Under the pieces are notes generated by a model. It had not been told where the DNA came from. It saw nothing but the letters and a program-made list of their open reading frames with translations, and did no database searches. DNA of 43,297 nt from Bacteroidota bacterium (GTDB lineage: Bacteria; Bacteroidota; Bacteroidia; Chitinophagales; Saprospiraceae). Location of the stretch: positions 1-43,297 of the forward strand of contig JAKQLF010000032.1 in assembly GCA_029567325.1 (NCBI GenBank), written 5' to 3'. Shown here one piece after another: positions 34,055 to 42,785 of the stretch; within the stretch, counting starts at the first letter, position 1; the number at the start of each line of letters is the position of its first letter. Both the position numbers and the translations under genes were made by a program.

Positions 34055-37000
34055 CTACAACCCCTTCAAAATCTCCTCCATCGCCTTATCCAATTGCGGC
34101 TGCTTCCCCTTCAATCGATCGTCAAATGTTTCTTTGACGTAGATATCTGGCACCACCCCACTCTTTTCCAAATTTTCACCATCCAAGGAATAACAACCCC
34201 ATGAAGGCAGACGATAAAAAGATCCATCTACTAAACTGGCACCAGATGTAAAAATGATCCAACGATAGGTTTCTGTGCCTATGATTTTCCCTAAACCCAA
34301 GGCCCTGAAGCCCGCAGATGTGACCTCTGCATCACTCAGTGATTGTTCATTGACCAAGATGATGATGGGTTTGGCGGCTGGTCCGAAATTGGGTTGTGAA
34401 GCGAGCTTGCCTTCTCTGTACTTCCATTGAGCATAGGGCTTTTGAGATAAAAACTGCAAAACAGCATCGTGAACATTACCCCCAGTATTGTTTCTCAAAT
34501 CCAAAATGAGGGCGTCCCTTTTATATGCTTCCGAGACCATTTCTCGCTTAAAATTGGTCAATTCGCCATCGCTCATGTTTTTCATATGGACATAAGCAAT
34601 GCGTTTATTACTCTTACTGTCTACATAAGATTGATTATTGGCCACCCATTCATCGTATAACAAACCTTTCAAAGCAGTGGAAGAAATCGGATGTAAATAA
34701 ATAGTCGTGTCTTTGTTGTTTCTTGTAAAAACCAATTCAATTTCATTATCAAGTGAAGGCTTAGAAAAATAGGATTCTCTGTTTTTCTTTGGGTCTAATA
34801 ATTCCCCATTCACCTGCTTCAATATATCGCCTGGTTGGATGTTTTTGCCGCTTACATCTGCCGGACTTTTAGCAACAATCCGCTCCACCATATAAGGATT
34901 GTTTTTTAAAAATACAATGCCCGTTTCCAATGTATTACTGCCATAAAAAGCAACATCCTCTTTTCCTTCACTGCGAAAACCAAAATGCGAAGTATTTAAT
35001 TCGCCCAACATGTCATTGAAGAGTAGGGTTAATTGCTCACGTCTTGTGATATGAGGCAGAAATGCGGCATATTTATCTCTCAGGGCTTGCCAGTTTTCAC
35101 CATGAAACTTTTCATCATAAAAATTGGATTCAAAACCTGCCCAGGCTTCATAAAACATTTGGTTGAACTCACTTACAAGGTTTTTACGAAAAGTAGCTTC
35201 AGTTTCTATTTTTTCCAGCTTCACAGGATCTAAGGCCATCGTGTGAATATTGCCATTGATCAAGGCATACGGCTTATCCTTCACATTGAGTAATTGTAAT
35301 GATCTAATGACCGTAGCGTCTACCTTTTCTGTTTTATTTTTTTCGAATGGTTTGATGGTGGTCCTCCACAAAAGCTCATTTCCTTCTGCATGATTTGACA
35401 AATAGTAAATATATGATACCCCATCTTTTACGATTTCAAAAGGATTTTCTTGAGCGCCGAATGCTGGGCTGATCAATTCCAAACGATCCATCAATCCCAC
35501 TTCATTGATGGTAATTTTAATGGAATCTTCCACTACGGCCGTTTTCAAACTGTCTTTATCGTTTGTTTTTTCCTCTTTTTTATCGACCTTCAGTTCTTCC
35601 TTCTTTTTGTCTTTATCTTCCTCTTTAAATAGTTCGGTAAATTTTTCAGAAATAAAGGGCAATTCATACTTGTCTAGTGCAATTCTGTAAATATGTGTGT
35701 CTCCAATTCCACGTGGGAATCGAGGTTCGGTCAAATTAGATTCAAAATAGATGTATTTTCCATCTTTAGACCACATCGGATTGGATTCACTAACCCCAGT
35801 ATTCGTTAAATTGATGATCTTTTTATTGGAAATTTGATAGATAAAAATATCAAGTTCAAAATCTCGGAAGGCATTGTACAACAAGTATTTACCATCGGGT
35901 GAAAATTGGATGGAAGTTCTCCCCAAAGCCCAAAATTCATCAGTCACCGCTGTGACACTTTTGAAATCACTCAATGTCATCAAGCGTAATTCATTTCTTC
36001 CACTTAAATAGGCGGTATTTTCAAGTTTGTTGTCCAGAACCAGACCTATATTATTTGCAGCTTCATTCGTATGCCGAATTGCTGAACCAGTACCATCTGC
36101 TGCAATAGAAAAAATATTGGTATAACCACCTGCCGTTTGAAGGAAAAGTAAAGTACGATTGTCCTTCAACCATTTAACTTCTGTGACGCGTTCCTCTGGG
36201 CTTGTTGGAATTTGTTTGATAAACTTTCCTTTTATGTCACTAACAAACAATGCCCCGCGAGCGATAAAAGCCATTTTTTTATTATCTGAAGAAACATCAA
36301 AATAAGTAATGTTGTCTTTGACTTTAAAATCCTGATCCTTTGTCAGGGTATTATTGATTGGAATATCTACGTTAATTTTTTGCGTTTTCTTACCTGCCAC
36401 ATCGTATAAATAGAGCTGATAATCTTTGGTAAAAACGATTTTATTTCCATTAGCACTTACCTGCGGCCAACCTATCGAAGTTTTAAAATTGGTGAGTTCT
36501 GTTTTCTTGCCGTTTACAAATGTATAAAGGTTGTATTCACCATTCACTTCATCGGATGCAAAGTAGATATGACCTTTTGCATCGATGGTAACCCACATAT
36601 CTTTACCTCTATAAGTGGTATATTCTTTATATGCCTTGGTCTTGATATTGTAAGATTTAATATTTGGATTGAAATCGCCTTTGTACCTTTTACGATGCGT
36701 AAAATTTTTGCTTTCCCAGCTTTCATTGAAAAATATTTCTCCAGACGAAGGGTGCTCCACCACATTGTGTACATTGTTGAAATAATGATCAAACAATCTT
36801 ACAGGAGTTTGTCCATCGATGGAAACTTGATAACCGCTGTATCTGTTGGAACGTGATGAGGTGAAATAAATTTGTTTGGAATCCCATGACCAGCTATCTA
36901 CATCATCTGCTGCATCATGAAAGGTCAATTGTTTGATCTCTCCACCCAGAATTGGCATGATGTATACATCTTTATTACCAAATTGGGAAGCGCTGAAAGC

Positions 37001-37273
37001 AATCCATTTTCCGTCTGGAGAAATCCGAGGCAGCGTTTCTTCACCCTTCATACCTGTCAACCTCCAAGCTTGTCCGCCTTCAGAATCTACCTTCCATAAA
37101 TCACCATCGTAACTAAAAACCACAAATTTCCCGTCTGGAGAAATACTTGGATCCATTTGAAAATAGGATGCCTGTCCAATTAAAAAATTAGAAAATAAAA
37201 TAGTAAAAAGGAAAATAAACGCAGAGACGAAAGGCCTTCCGACTGCATAGAAAATTAAATGAATTGGTTTCAT
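34055..37273 (-). CDS. Tricorn-like S41 protease with WD40-like beta-propeller
   Basis: The ATG at 37273 (MKPIHLIFYA) gives 1072 residues with a signal peptide ending near FLIGQ; the upstream in-frame start adds 20 residues and is rejected. Residues ~35-560 hold PD40/WD40-like repeats (SISPDGKFVVFSYDGDLWKV, RISPDGKWIAFSAS, FSPDGKYLLYNAF). A Lys/Glu-rich linker, a tricorn C1 region, a PDZ domain (VAKSPADVSGKNIQPGDILK) and an S41 protease domain follow. The catalytic set of tricorn is visible: His763 in LNTSHFGFR, Ser980 in NEQSLSDAEV and the ENLEKSGVVPDIYV region. Archaeal tricorn trims peptides in the cytoplasm; this exported form probably digests peptides in the periplasm. First gene of a likely three-gene unit. 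Confidence 0.92.
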   Translation of the reverse strand: MKPIHLIFYAVGRPFVSAFIFLFTILFSNFLIGQASYFQMDPSISPDGKFVVFSYDGDLWKVDSEGGQAWRLTGMKGEETLPRISPDGKWIAFSASQFGNKDVYIMPILGGEIKQLTFHDAADDVDSWSWDSKQIYFTSSRSNRYSGYQVSIDGQTPVRLFDHYFNNVHNVVEHPSSGEIFFNESWESKNFTHRKRYKGDFNPNIKSYNIKTKAYKEYTTYRGKDMWVTIDAKGHIYFASDEVNGEYNLYTFVNGKKTELTNFKTSIGWPQVSANGNKIVFTKDYQLYLYDVAGKKTQKINVDIPINNTLTKDQDFKVKDNITYFDVSSDNKKMAFIARGALFVSDIKGKFIKQIPTSPEERVTEVKWLKDNRTLLFLQTAGGYTNIFSIAADGTGSAIRHTNEAANNIGLVLDNKLENTAYLSGRNELRLMTLSDFKSVTAVTDEFWALGRTSIQFSPDGKYLLYNAFRDFELDIFIYQISNKKIINLTNTGVSESNPMWSKDGKYIYFESNLTEPRFPRGIGDTHIYRIALDKYELPFISEKFTELFKEEDKDKKKEELKVDKKEEKTNDKDSLKTAVVEDSIKITINEVGLMDRLELISPAFGAQENPFEIVKDGVSYIYYLSNHAEGNELLWRTTIKPFEKNKTEKVDATVIRSLQLLNVKDKPYALINGNIHTMALDPVKLEKIETEATFRKNLVSEFNQMFYEAWAGFESNFYDEKFHGENWQALRDKYAAFLPHITRREQLTLLFNDMLGELNTSHFGFRSEGKEDVAFYGSNTLETGIVFLKNNPYMVERIVAKSPADVSGKNIQPGDILKQVNGELLDPKKNRESYFSKPSLDNEIELVFTRNNKDTTIYLHPISSTALKGLLYDEWVANNQSYVDSKSNKRIAYVHMKNMSDGELTNFKREMVSEAYKRDALILDLRNNTGGNVHDAVLQFLSQKPYAQWKYREGKLASQPNFGPAAKPIIILVNEQSLSDAEVTSAGFRALGLGKIIGTETYRWIIFTSGASLVDGSFYRLPSWGCYSLDGENLEKSGVVPDIYVKETFDDRLKGKQPQLDKAMEEILKGL

Positions 37274-37488
37274 ATATAATTTTTTAAAATTGAAAATTGC
37301 GAAGGGTACATTGTTTGTTTTATTGCATATCAAGAAACAATATATGTAAATGGTTACACATCTATTGAAACAGTAGCAAGTATTTACTTTTTTTTTGAAT
37401 ATATAAAAATTACAAATTTTAATAATGTTTTGAACTTTTCTCTACTAAATATATGTTCTAAGAGATTGTAGTCAAAACTTATTGGTAT

Positions 37489-38175
37489 ATGAATATTAAA
37501 AAGACTCCTATTAAAAAATCTTATATAACCTTATTTAGTCTGTTAGGTGCTGCCATTATAAGCGGCATTGTTTCTTTAGTAAATGGTTGCTTTGACAGGA
37601 GATCAAATAATGAGAAGTTGGTATCAGATACTGCAAAAATTAGCCAATCTTTAATTGACCTTGATTCTTCCACAATAAATAATATCAACCAATCCCAAAA
37701 TAATTCATTTAATGGCTCAGCGACTGTAACGAATGAATATGTTTATGGAGATAAGACAGTAATTCAAAATAACTCTCCAAAAAATCTAAATTCTGAAAAG
37801 AACAGATTAATAGAATCTACCAAAACAGAAGATCAAAAAATTGAAAATAATGGTAATTTAAGCATTGGTCAGTCTGGAGGTACAGTAAATCAAACAACAA
37901 TTTTTTATAAGCCTCAGCCCAGGCATCTTACAGTTGAAATGTCAAAAGATATATTGGATAAAATTCCTGAAGGTTCCAAAGTTTTTGTGACATATCCTAT
38001 GAATTCCAATGAAGCAGAGGTCTTTACAAAAGAAATCATCAAATTATTATTTAATAATGGTCACAAGGTTGAATATACCACTTATATTATGAATGAGGAT
38101 CTCGAACAAGATTATGCTATCAGACCTCACGGAGATGAAAATACAGTGGAACTTGTTGTATATAGATTAAAGTAG
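37489..38175 (+). CDS. Membrane-anchored protein of unknown function
   Basis: The 228-residue protein has one N-terminal membrane helix (YITLFSLLGAAIISGIVSLV), a long polar, Asn/Ser-rich linker with short repeated motifs (NINQSQNNSFNGSATVTNEY; VYGDKTVIQNN; LSIGQSGGTVNQTTIFY), and a compact C-terminal alpha/beta segment (about 145-228; VFVTYPMNSNEAEVFTKEII). The pattern of an N-terminal anchor, a GDK..NN linker and a small alpha/beta end is seen in other uncharacterised bacterial proteins, but I cannot name the family. It is transcribed on its own, divergent from the tricorn-like gene across 215 bp. No catalytic motif is evident. Confidence 0.65.
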   Translation: MNIKKTPIKKSYITLFSLLGAAIISGIVSLVNGCFDRRSNNEKLVSDTAKISQSLIDLDSSTINNINQSQNNSFNGSATVTNEYVYGDKTVIQNNSPKNLNSEKNRLIESTKTEDQKIENNGNLSIGQSGGTVNQTTIFYKPQPRHLTVEMSKDILDKIPEGSKVFVTYPMNSNEAEVFTKEIIKLLFNNGHKVEYTTYIMNEDLEQDYAIRPHGDENTVELVVYRLK

Positions 38176-38298
38176 TAACAGCATATTTTAACTATCTTAA
38201 TGCAAACAAATGTTACTCTTACTTATGACAATTTTCTAGTATTATTGAAGCAAACTAACTTCATAATATGCTCAAGTTCAACAATTATGAATAAAATT

Positions 38299-38339
38299 AA
38301 AACGGACTCGCCTCAAATGAATGAAACAAGTCCGTTTTT
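38299..38339 (-). terminator. Terminator downstream of tRNA-His
   Basis: An inverted repeat (AAAACGGACT at 38299-38308, AGTCCGTTTTT at 38329-38339) flanks a 20-nt loop; reading the minus strand, the stem ends in TTTTAATTTT. It lies directly 3' of tRNA-His. Confidence 0.65.
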
Positions 38340-38340
38340 G

Positions 38341-38415
38341 GGTGGCTGATGGGGCTCGAACCCACGACCCTCGGCACCACAAACCAATACTCTAACCAAC
38401 TGAGCTACAACCACC
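38341..38415 (-). tRNA. tRNA-His (anticodon GTG)
   Basis: The minus strand folds into a full cloverleaf: acceptor GTGGTTG/CAGCCAC, D arm GCTCAGTTGGTTAGAGT, anticodon stem TTGGT/GCCGA around loop TTGTGGT (anticodon GTG), T arm GTGGG-TTCGAAC-CCCAT. The extra G at position -1 and C73, which mark tRNA-His, are both encoded. The 3' CCA is not encoded. A terminator hairpin follows. Confidence 0.93.
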
Positions 38416-38496
38416 GTTTTAAATAGGACCGCAAAGATAGAAATATAAAAACTATTGTGCAAGTAGGCTATGTGAAAAATTTAGAAAATGTTAAAA

Positions 38497-38568
38497 GGGA
38501 GACCGGAGGACAGGAAACGGGAAACGGGAAACCGGAGACCGGAAACCGGAAACGGGATACCGGAATCG
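38497..38568. repeat. Low-complexity GGAAACCGG/GGAAACGGG tract
   Basis: About 70 bp of irregular units (GGAGACCGG, GGAAACGGG, GGAAACCGG) start just upstream of tRNA-His. They are far richer in G than the neighbourhood. No open reading frame or fixed period. Confidence 0.6.
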
Positions 38569-38577
38569 TAAGGGGGT

Positions 38578-38648
38578 GAGTTTTCAGCTAGCAGTTATCA
38601 GTGGTCAGCTTTTTGAGGAAATAGGAGGTCGGATCCTAATGGCTTTAG
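38578..38648. repeat. 71-bp direct repeat, copy 1
   Basis: Starts GAGTTTTCAGCTAGCAGTTA and ends ATGGCTTTAG. It matches 39111-39181 at 69 of 71 positions by eye, 533 bp apart and in the same orientation. Confidence 0.8.
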
Positions 38649-39110
38649 AAGTACAACCAGAAATTGCGAATAAAAATCCCCGCCCAAGCAACTAGACTGA
38701 CTCATTAGCCACAGGCTTTAGCCGGTGTGGGTATGCGTCAATCGCGTCATGGTGGGCTTTAGCCCAATATCTCCCCGATGTGAGTTGCGATAGGTAATCT
38801 GTTTTCAAAAATCAGTTTGCCGCAAGCGAAGAGCTTTCGGCTTTCAGTGGTCAGCATTATTTTATTTCATAGTATAAATAGCAACGTTGAGATCGTTCAA
38901 TCAGAATGAAAAATCAAGTAGGTGGCTAGTACTTCGTGTCTATATGGGCCGTGCCTATGGCACTCCTGATGTTTGTATTTTATCTCCCCAGGATTGAAAT
39001 CCTGGGTTACTACATTGGTCGAGGCGCTGCCTCTTTGTTGGGGCGTAAATCGGTTCCCATTCCGATAGCCATCGGAAATTGGAAGGAAATTAGAGGTAGC
39101 CGTGAGAGAA
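38649..39110. repeat. Island of REP-like palindromes
   Basis: Several short perfect palindromes lie between the two 71-bp copies: GGGCT-TT-AGCCC at 38754-38765, CCCAGGATT-GA-AATCCTGGG at 38987-39006 and CCGAT-AGCC-ATCGG at 39062-39075. CTTTCAGTGGTCAGC near 38838 is a partial third copy of the 71-bp repeat's core. This resembles the mosaic of REP-like sequences seen between genes in Bacteroidota. No believable gene is present. Confidence 0.55.
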
Positions 39111-39181
39111 GAGTTTTCAGCTATCAGCTATCAGTGGTCAGCTTTTTGAGGAAATAGGAGGTCGGATCCTAATGGCTTTAG
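39111..39181. repeat. 71-bp direct repeat, copy 2
   Basis: Second copy of the element at 38578-38648, differing at two positions (CTATCAGCTA here, CTAGCAGTTA there). It ends about 190 bp before the start of the outer-membrane barrel gene. Confidence 0.8.
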
Positions 39182-39234
39182 GAGAGCAACTAGGTCCAAC
39201 GAAATCTAATTACTATCTAAAGCCCAATTTTCGC

Positions 39235-39290
39235 GGCGGCTCATGGCTCATGGCTCGAAGCTCATGGCGCTCGTGGCTCGCGGCTCTAGG
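39235..39290. repeat. Degenerate GGCTCATGGCTCG simple repeat
   Basis: Irregular units GGCTCATGGCTC, GCTCGAAGCTC, GCTCGTGGCTCG and GCGGCTC follow each other. The complement of this family is at 118-152. Confidence 0.6.
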
Positions 39291-39370
39291 TTCGGAGCTT
39301 TCACTTTTCACCATTTACTGAACATTCAATAAAAAAAAACATTATCATTGTAGTGAAAAGAAAGAGTCAT

Positions 39371-40084
39371 ATGTTACAAAGTAAAATGAAAAAGCCTTTC
39401 ATTATTGGCTTAGTACTTTTGATGAGTACCATCAGCCACCTGTCAGGGCAGAGTTTTTGGTTTGGACCAAAAATAGGAGCAGGCCTCAATTTTCAAAGAT
39501 GGAACGACTTTTCTCCCAACCCACTTTTACAGCCATCGTACGATTTTTTCCTTGAATCATATGCGGAAGAAAGTTCAAGTTCACTATTTATGAATGTGGG
39601 ATACCACGTGCGAGGAAGTGGCATCAGAGCATTCACTTTCCAAGGAGATTTCTTTGGTAATCAAGGATTTAAATTCAAAAATGCTGTGCTAGAAGTAGGT
39701 GGTAAAAGGTTTGTTACACAAGATAAAAAGATCAATCCATTTTACATGATCGGTCTGAGAGCAGAGTATAATCTTGGCACCAATTTGCAAGACTATGAAC
39801 GCTTCCTCAATCCTTTTTACCCGCACAATGATTTTGTAAGAAAATTGGTTTATGGCGCTTCTATCGGAGGTGGATTTGAATATAATATCTCAGAATTTTA
39901 CAGAGGTTTTATTGAAATATCATTGGCTCCAGACTTTGCTAACCAATATTTCCAACCTCCAATCAATAACATCATTGATCCTTATACTGGCCAGAAAATC
40001 AGCCTGCAAGAACGCCAAATCAAAAATACTTCGCTGGAAATCAGGGCAGGATTTAAGTTTTTACGCAAAGTTATTTACGAATAA
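39371..40084 (+). CDS. Outer-membrane beta-barrel (porin-like) protein
   Basis: The ATG at 39371 (or at 39386, MKKPFIIGLVLLMSTISHLS) gives about 237 residues with a clear signal peptide ending SGQ; the GTG at 39353 is less likely. The mature part has alternating strands typical of small outer-membrane barrels (FWFGPKIGAGLNFQRW; PFYMIGLRAEYNLGTNLQDY; GASIGGGFEYNISEFYRGFI; SLEIRAGFKFLRKVIYE). A substrate or partner cannot be read. It resembles the PorT/porin-family barrels common in Bacteroidota, but no T9SS-specific motif was seen. It is followed by a convergent DinB gene 18 bp away. Confidence 0.75.
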   Translation: MLQSKMKKPFIIGLVLLMSTISHLSGQSFWFGPKIGAGLNFQRWNDFSPNPLLQPSYDFFLESYAEESSSSLFMNVGYHVRGSGIRAFTFQGDFFGNQGFKFKNAVLEVGGKRFVTQDKKINPFYMIGLRAEYNLGTNLQDYERFLNPFYPHNDFVRKLVYGASIGGGFEYNISEFYRGFIEISLAPDFANQYFQPPINNIIDPYTGQKISLQERQIKNTSLEIRAGFKFLRKVIYE

Positions 40085-40102
40085 TGCCCTGCTAAATTCA
40101 TT

Positions 40103-40663
40103 TTATTTGGCATTTACTAATGCCTTGTCAGCCTGGGAAATGTGTCTTTCTATGTGGTAAATGACAAATCGGAAAGTATCGCCCAAACGCAATTTGATGA
40201 AAGGACTCAGCGAAATGGCTGATTTGGTTTTCGAAAGATCACAATAAATGGCCTGATTCAATAACTCGTGTAATGCATCGCACTGGCTGATGAATTTGTC
40301 AACCGTACTTTTTGAAAGCAACGCTTGGTTGGGATTTTTATCTTTCGGGGAAGACATTTTGGTCAATTTACCATTTTTCACCTGCATCAATTCAGCAAAA
40401 TAATTGCCCAATAATCCACTCTTAAAAATGGTATCTGCTTTACCAGCGTTTTTTGCCGCTTGCATGCTTTTACCCATTTCCGGGATGTAGTAGTCACCGT
40501 ATAAGTTGAGATGTTCCAGGCATTCCAACACTGACCAAGTTTTATCATCAACCTTTGTATTCAAAACATCAGCAGAAATAGGTTGATAATGAAGCGCACG
40601 ATTTTTTGAATGTGCAAGTATTTCTTGTAGCTCTGAAACCAAATCCTTATTTGTCATTTTCAT
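40103..40663 (-). CDS. DinB family protein
   Basis: The 186-residue cytoplasmic protein has the DinB/DUF664 four-helix layout: SELQEILAHSKNRALHYQ at the start, TWSVLECLEHLNLYGDYYIP with the first metal-ligand His, and VIYHIERHISQADKAL with the last pair. Such proteins bind a divalent metal through three His and include bacillithiol- or mycothiol-dependent transferases, but most are uncharacterised. It lies 60 bp downstream of a Crp/Fnr regulator gene on the same strand and may share its transcript. Confidence 0.82.
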   Translation of the reverse strand: MKMTNKDLVSELQEILAHSKNRALHYQPISADVLNTKVDDKTWSVLECLEHLNLYGDYYIPEMGKSMQAAKNAGKADTIFKSGLLGNYFAELMQVKNGKLTKMSSPKDKNPNQALLSKSTVDKFISQCDALHELLNQAIYCDLSKTKSAISLSPFIKLRLGDTFRFVIYHIERHISQADKALVNAK

Positions 40664-40723
40664 CTTATTAATTTATGATGATGCAAAGATGAACCAGTTT
40701 GAAATCCTGAATATTGATTGAAA

Positions 40724-41254
40724 TCAAGAATTTCGGATTCTGCTGAGTGTCTCCGGTGTCATGCGCAAATAAGATGCAATATACTTCAAAGGAATTTCTT
40801 GAAAAAGTTGCGGACTCCTGGTCAAAACCCTTCCTAATCTTTCATGTGGGGCTTCTGTCAATAGATCAATTTCTCTTTCCATCTGACCCAAGATCAATGC
40901 AGTCAATAATTGATTGTGATGCAAAGCGTGCTCAGGGCTTTGATTTACATAAGTCAAAAATGTTTGTTTTGAAACGGTCAGCACTGTCGTTTTTCTCAAA
41001 GCCTCAATGCTCAAAGTGGAAGGTAAACCGCTATAAAACGAAGAAATGGAAGTCATGATCGAACCTTTATACCCCAATCTAATGGTCTGATCTTCACCAT
41101 TGATGGTACAAGTAGCCCTCACGGCACCTGATTGAATCAAATAAATTTGATGTTCAACCGAACCCGCAGTCAATAAATAATCACCTTTGCTGTACACCCT
41201 TTCTTTGCTTTCTCCAGCAGTAAAAAGGCCTTTCACAAAAGCGTCCGTTTCCAT
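40724..41254 (-). CDS. Crp/Fnr-type transcriptional regulator
   Basis: The 176-residue protein has a cyclic-nucleotide-binding-like beta roll (YSKGDYLLTAGSVEHQIYLI, QSGAVRATCTINGEDQTIRL) and a short C-terminal helix-turn-helix (IPLKYIASYLRMTPETLSRIR). No Fe-S cysteine cluster of true FNR is present. It starts 8 bp after the end of odhB, so it may be co-transcribed with it, and the DinB gene follows. The signal it senses is unknown. The ATG start gives typical length for this Bacteroidota branch. Confidence 0.87.
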   Translation of the reverse strand: METDAFVKGLFTAGESKERVYSKGDYLLTAGSVEHQIYLIQSGAVRATCTINGEDQTIRLGYKGSIMTSISSFYSGLPSTLSIEALRKTTVLTVSKQTFLTYVNQSPEHALHHNQLLTALILGQMEREIDLLTEAPHERLGRVLTRSPQLFQEIPLKYIASYLRMTPETLSRIRNS

Positions 41255-41262
41255 GAATTGGC

Positions 41263-42495
41263 TTAGATTTCCATCATCAGTCTGATGGGATCTTCGAGTA
41301 GTTCTTTCACTTTTACCAAGAAGGTCACTGATGTGCTACCGTCAATCACCCGGTGGTCATAAGAAAGAGCCAAATACATCATTGGCCTCACAACGATTTC
41401 ACCATTGACAACCACTGGCCTATCTTTGATTGCATGCATACCCAAAATAGCAGATTGTGGCTCATTGATGATTGGAGTGGAAAGTAATGATCCAAAAACT
41501 CCACCATTGGTAATGGTAAAAGTTCCACCTTTCATTTCATCGATGCTCAACTTACCATCTCTAGCTTTTACAGCAAGATCTTTGAGTTTACTCTCGATTT
41601 CGTGAAATTTCAACTTGTCTACATTATGAATTGGAGGAACCACCAGACCTGTTGGAGTAGAAATTGCAAAAGAAATGTCTACGTAGTCGTGATAGACCAA
41701 GTCGTTTTCATCGATGAATGCATTGACATCCGGCATTTCCAATAAAACTTTGGCACAAGCCTTTGCAAATAAGGACATAAATCCAAGTTTGATACCGTAT
41801 TTAGCTACAAACTGATCTTGGTATTTTTCACGTAATTGCATGATACCTGACATGTCCACTTCATTGAAGGTTGTGAGCATGGCTGTATTATTTTTGGCAG
41901 AAACCAGTCGGCTAGCGATGGTACGACGCATCCTGCTCATCTTTTCTCTTCTGTCAGATCGGTCTCCCGCAACTGTTGGACTAGCCTTTGGAGCTGCCGG
42001 GGCTTCTGGTTCTGTTTTGGCTTGTGGAGCCGCGGTTTTATCAGCTGCAGCTTTGATCGCATCGTCTTTAGTAATGCGACCTTCACGACCTGAACCAGCT
42101 ACCTCTTCTGCTTTTAAATCATTTTCTCTCATGATTTTTGCAGCTGATGGGGAAGGAATATTTTTGGTAGCTGAAGTTGCTGCAGGTTCTTCCTTTTTAA
42201 CTTCAACTGGAGTTTCTACCTTTGGAGCAACTGGAGGTTCAGCGGTGGCGCCCGCAAAAGAAGTATCAATTCTTGCTACCAAGGCACCGATTTCTAAGTC
42301 GTCACCTTCTTTTGCAACATGGATCAACTTACCAGCTGCTTCTGCTGGAAATTCCAAGGTTGCTTTATCAGATTCAAATTCACAAATGGGATCATCAAGT
42401 TTGATGATGTCTCCATCTTTTTTAAGCCACTGGGATAGGGTTACTTCTTTTATAGACTCGCCAATTACTGGCACTTTCATTTCAACTATACTCAT
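41263..42495 (-). CDS. odhB: Dihydrolipoyllysine-residue succinyltransferase (2-oxoglutarate dehydrogenase E2)
   Basis: The ATG at 42495 ([15 protein letters not shown]) gives 410 residues; the earlier in-frame start adds 16 residues ahead of the lipoyl domain. Domains: lipoyl (about 1-78) with Lys44 in ESDKATLEF as the lipoylation site, an Ala/Pro/Glu-rich linker, an E3-binding domain ([33 protein letters not shown]), and the catalytic acyltransferase domain with the His/Asp motif SYDHRVIDG near the end. It transfers succinyl groups to CoA in the TCA cycle, forming the core of the complex with E1 (SucA) and E3. GESI and VPPIHN favour the 2-oxoglutarate type over pyruvate E2. sucA is not adjacent in this window. 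Confidence 0.93.
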   Translation of the reverse strand: MSIVEMKVPVIGESIKEVTLSQWLKKDGDIIKLDDPICEFESDKATLEFPAEAAGKLIHVAKEGDDLEIGALVARIDTSFAGATAEPPVAPKVETPVEVKKEEPAATSATKNIPSPSAAKIMRENDLKAEEVAGSGREGRITKDDAIKAAADKTAAPQAKTEPEAPAAPKASPTVAGDRSDRREKMSRMRRTIASRLVSAKNNTAMLTTFNEVDMSGIMQLREKYQDQFVAKYGIKLGFMSLFAKACAKVLLEMPDVNAFIDENDLVYHDYVDISFAISTPTGLVVPPIHNVDKLKFHEIESKLKDLAVKARDGKLSIDEMKGGTFTITNGGVFGSLLSTPIINEPQSAILGMHAIKDRPVVVNGEIVVRPMMYLALSYDHRVIDGSTSVTFLVKVKELLEDPIRLMMEI

Positions 42496-42520
42496 ACACA
42501 CATTATTTTTAAAAACGACG

Positions 42521-42528
42521 CAAAAATA
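42521..42528 (-). promoter_or_regulatory. Candidate -7 element for odhB (TATTTTTG)
   Basis: The minus strand reads TATTTTTG, matching TAnnTTTG, about 26 nt upstream of the odhB ATG. No convincing -33 element at the expected spacing. Confidence 0.35.
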
Positions 42529-42785
42529 TATCAAACAAAGCAAGAATCACAGCTATAAAAAAACAAAATGAAGATAAATTTAAGCTTACTTAAAATATTT
42601 TTAAAGTATGCTTAAATTAAAATAAAGTTTAATATTTTGTCAAAATATTGCTGTGTAAGCTCCTTTTAGAACAATTATTAAAAAAAATCATTGTAGATTC
42701 GCAGTAAAGCCAATAATGAATCCCTTTATTTTGTTATAATAATCTGAATAACTTTTTTTTTAACAACTACATAAATTGAATTTTC

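Noticed and set aside
38936-39157. 73-residue plus-strand open frame in the repeat island
   Set aside because: It translates palindromes and part of the 71-bp repeat, starts at a non-ATG codon and resembles no family.
38176-39370. Integrated mobile element at tRNA-His
   Set aside because: No integrase, transposase or duplicated tRNA end could be found, so only a repeat island is claimed.
41840-42571. 243-residue plus-strand frame opposite odhB
   Set aside because: Its long Ala/Ser-rich sequence is the antisense of the Ala/Pro/Glu linker and lipoyl domain of odhB, which is unmistakable.
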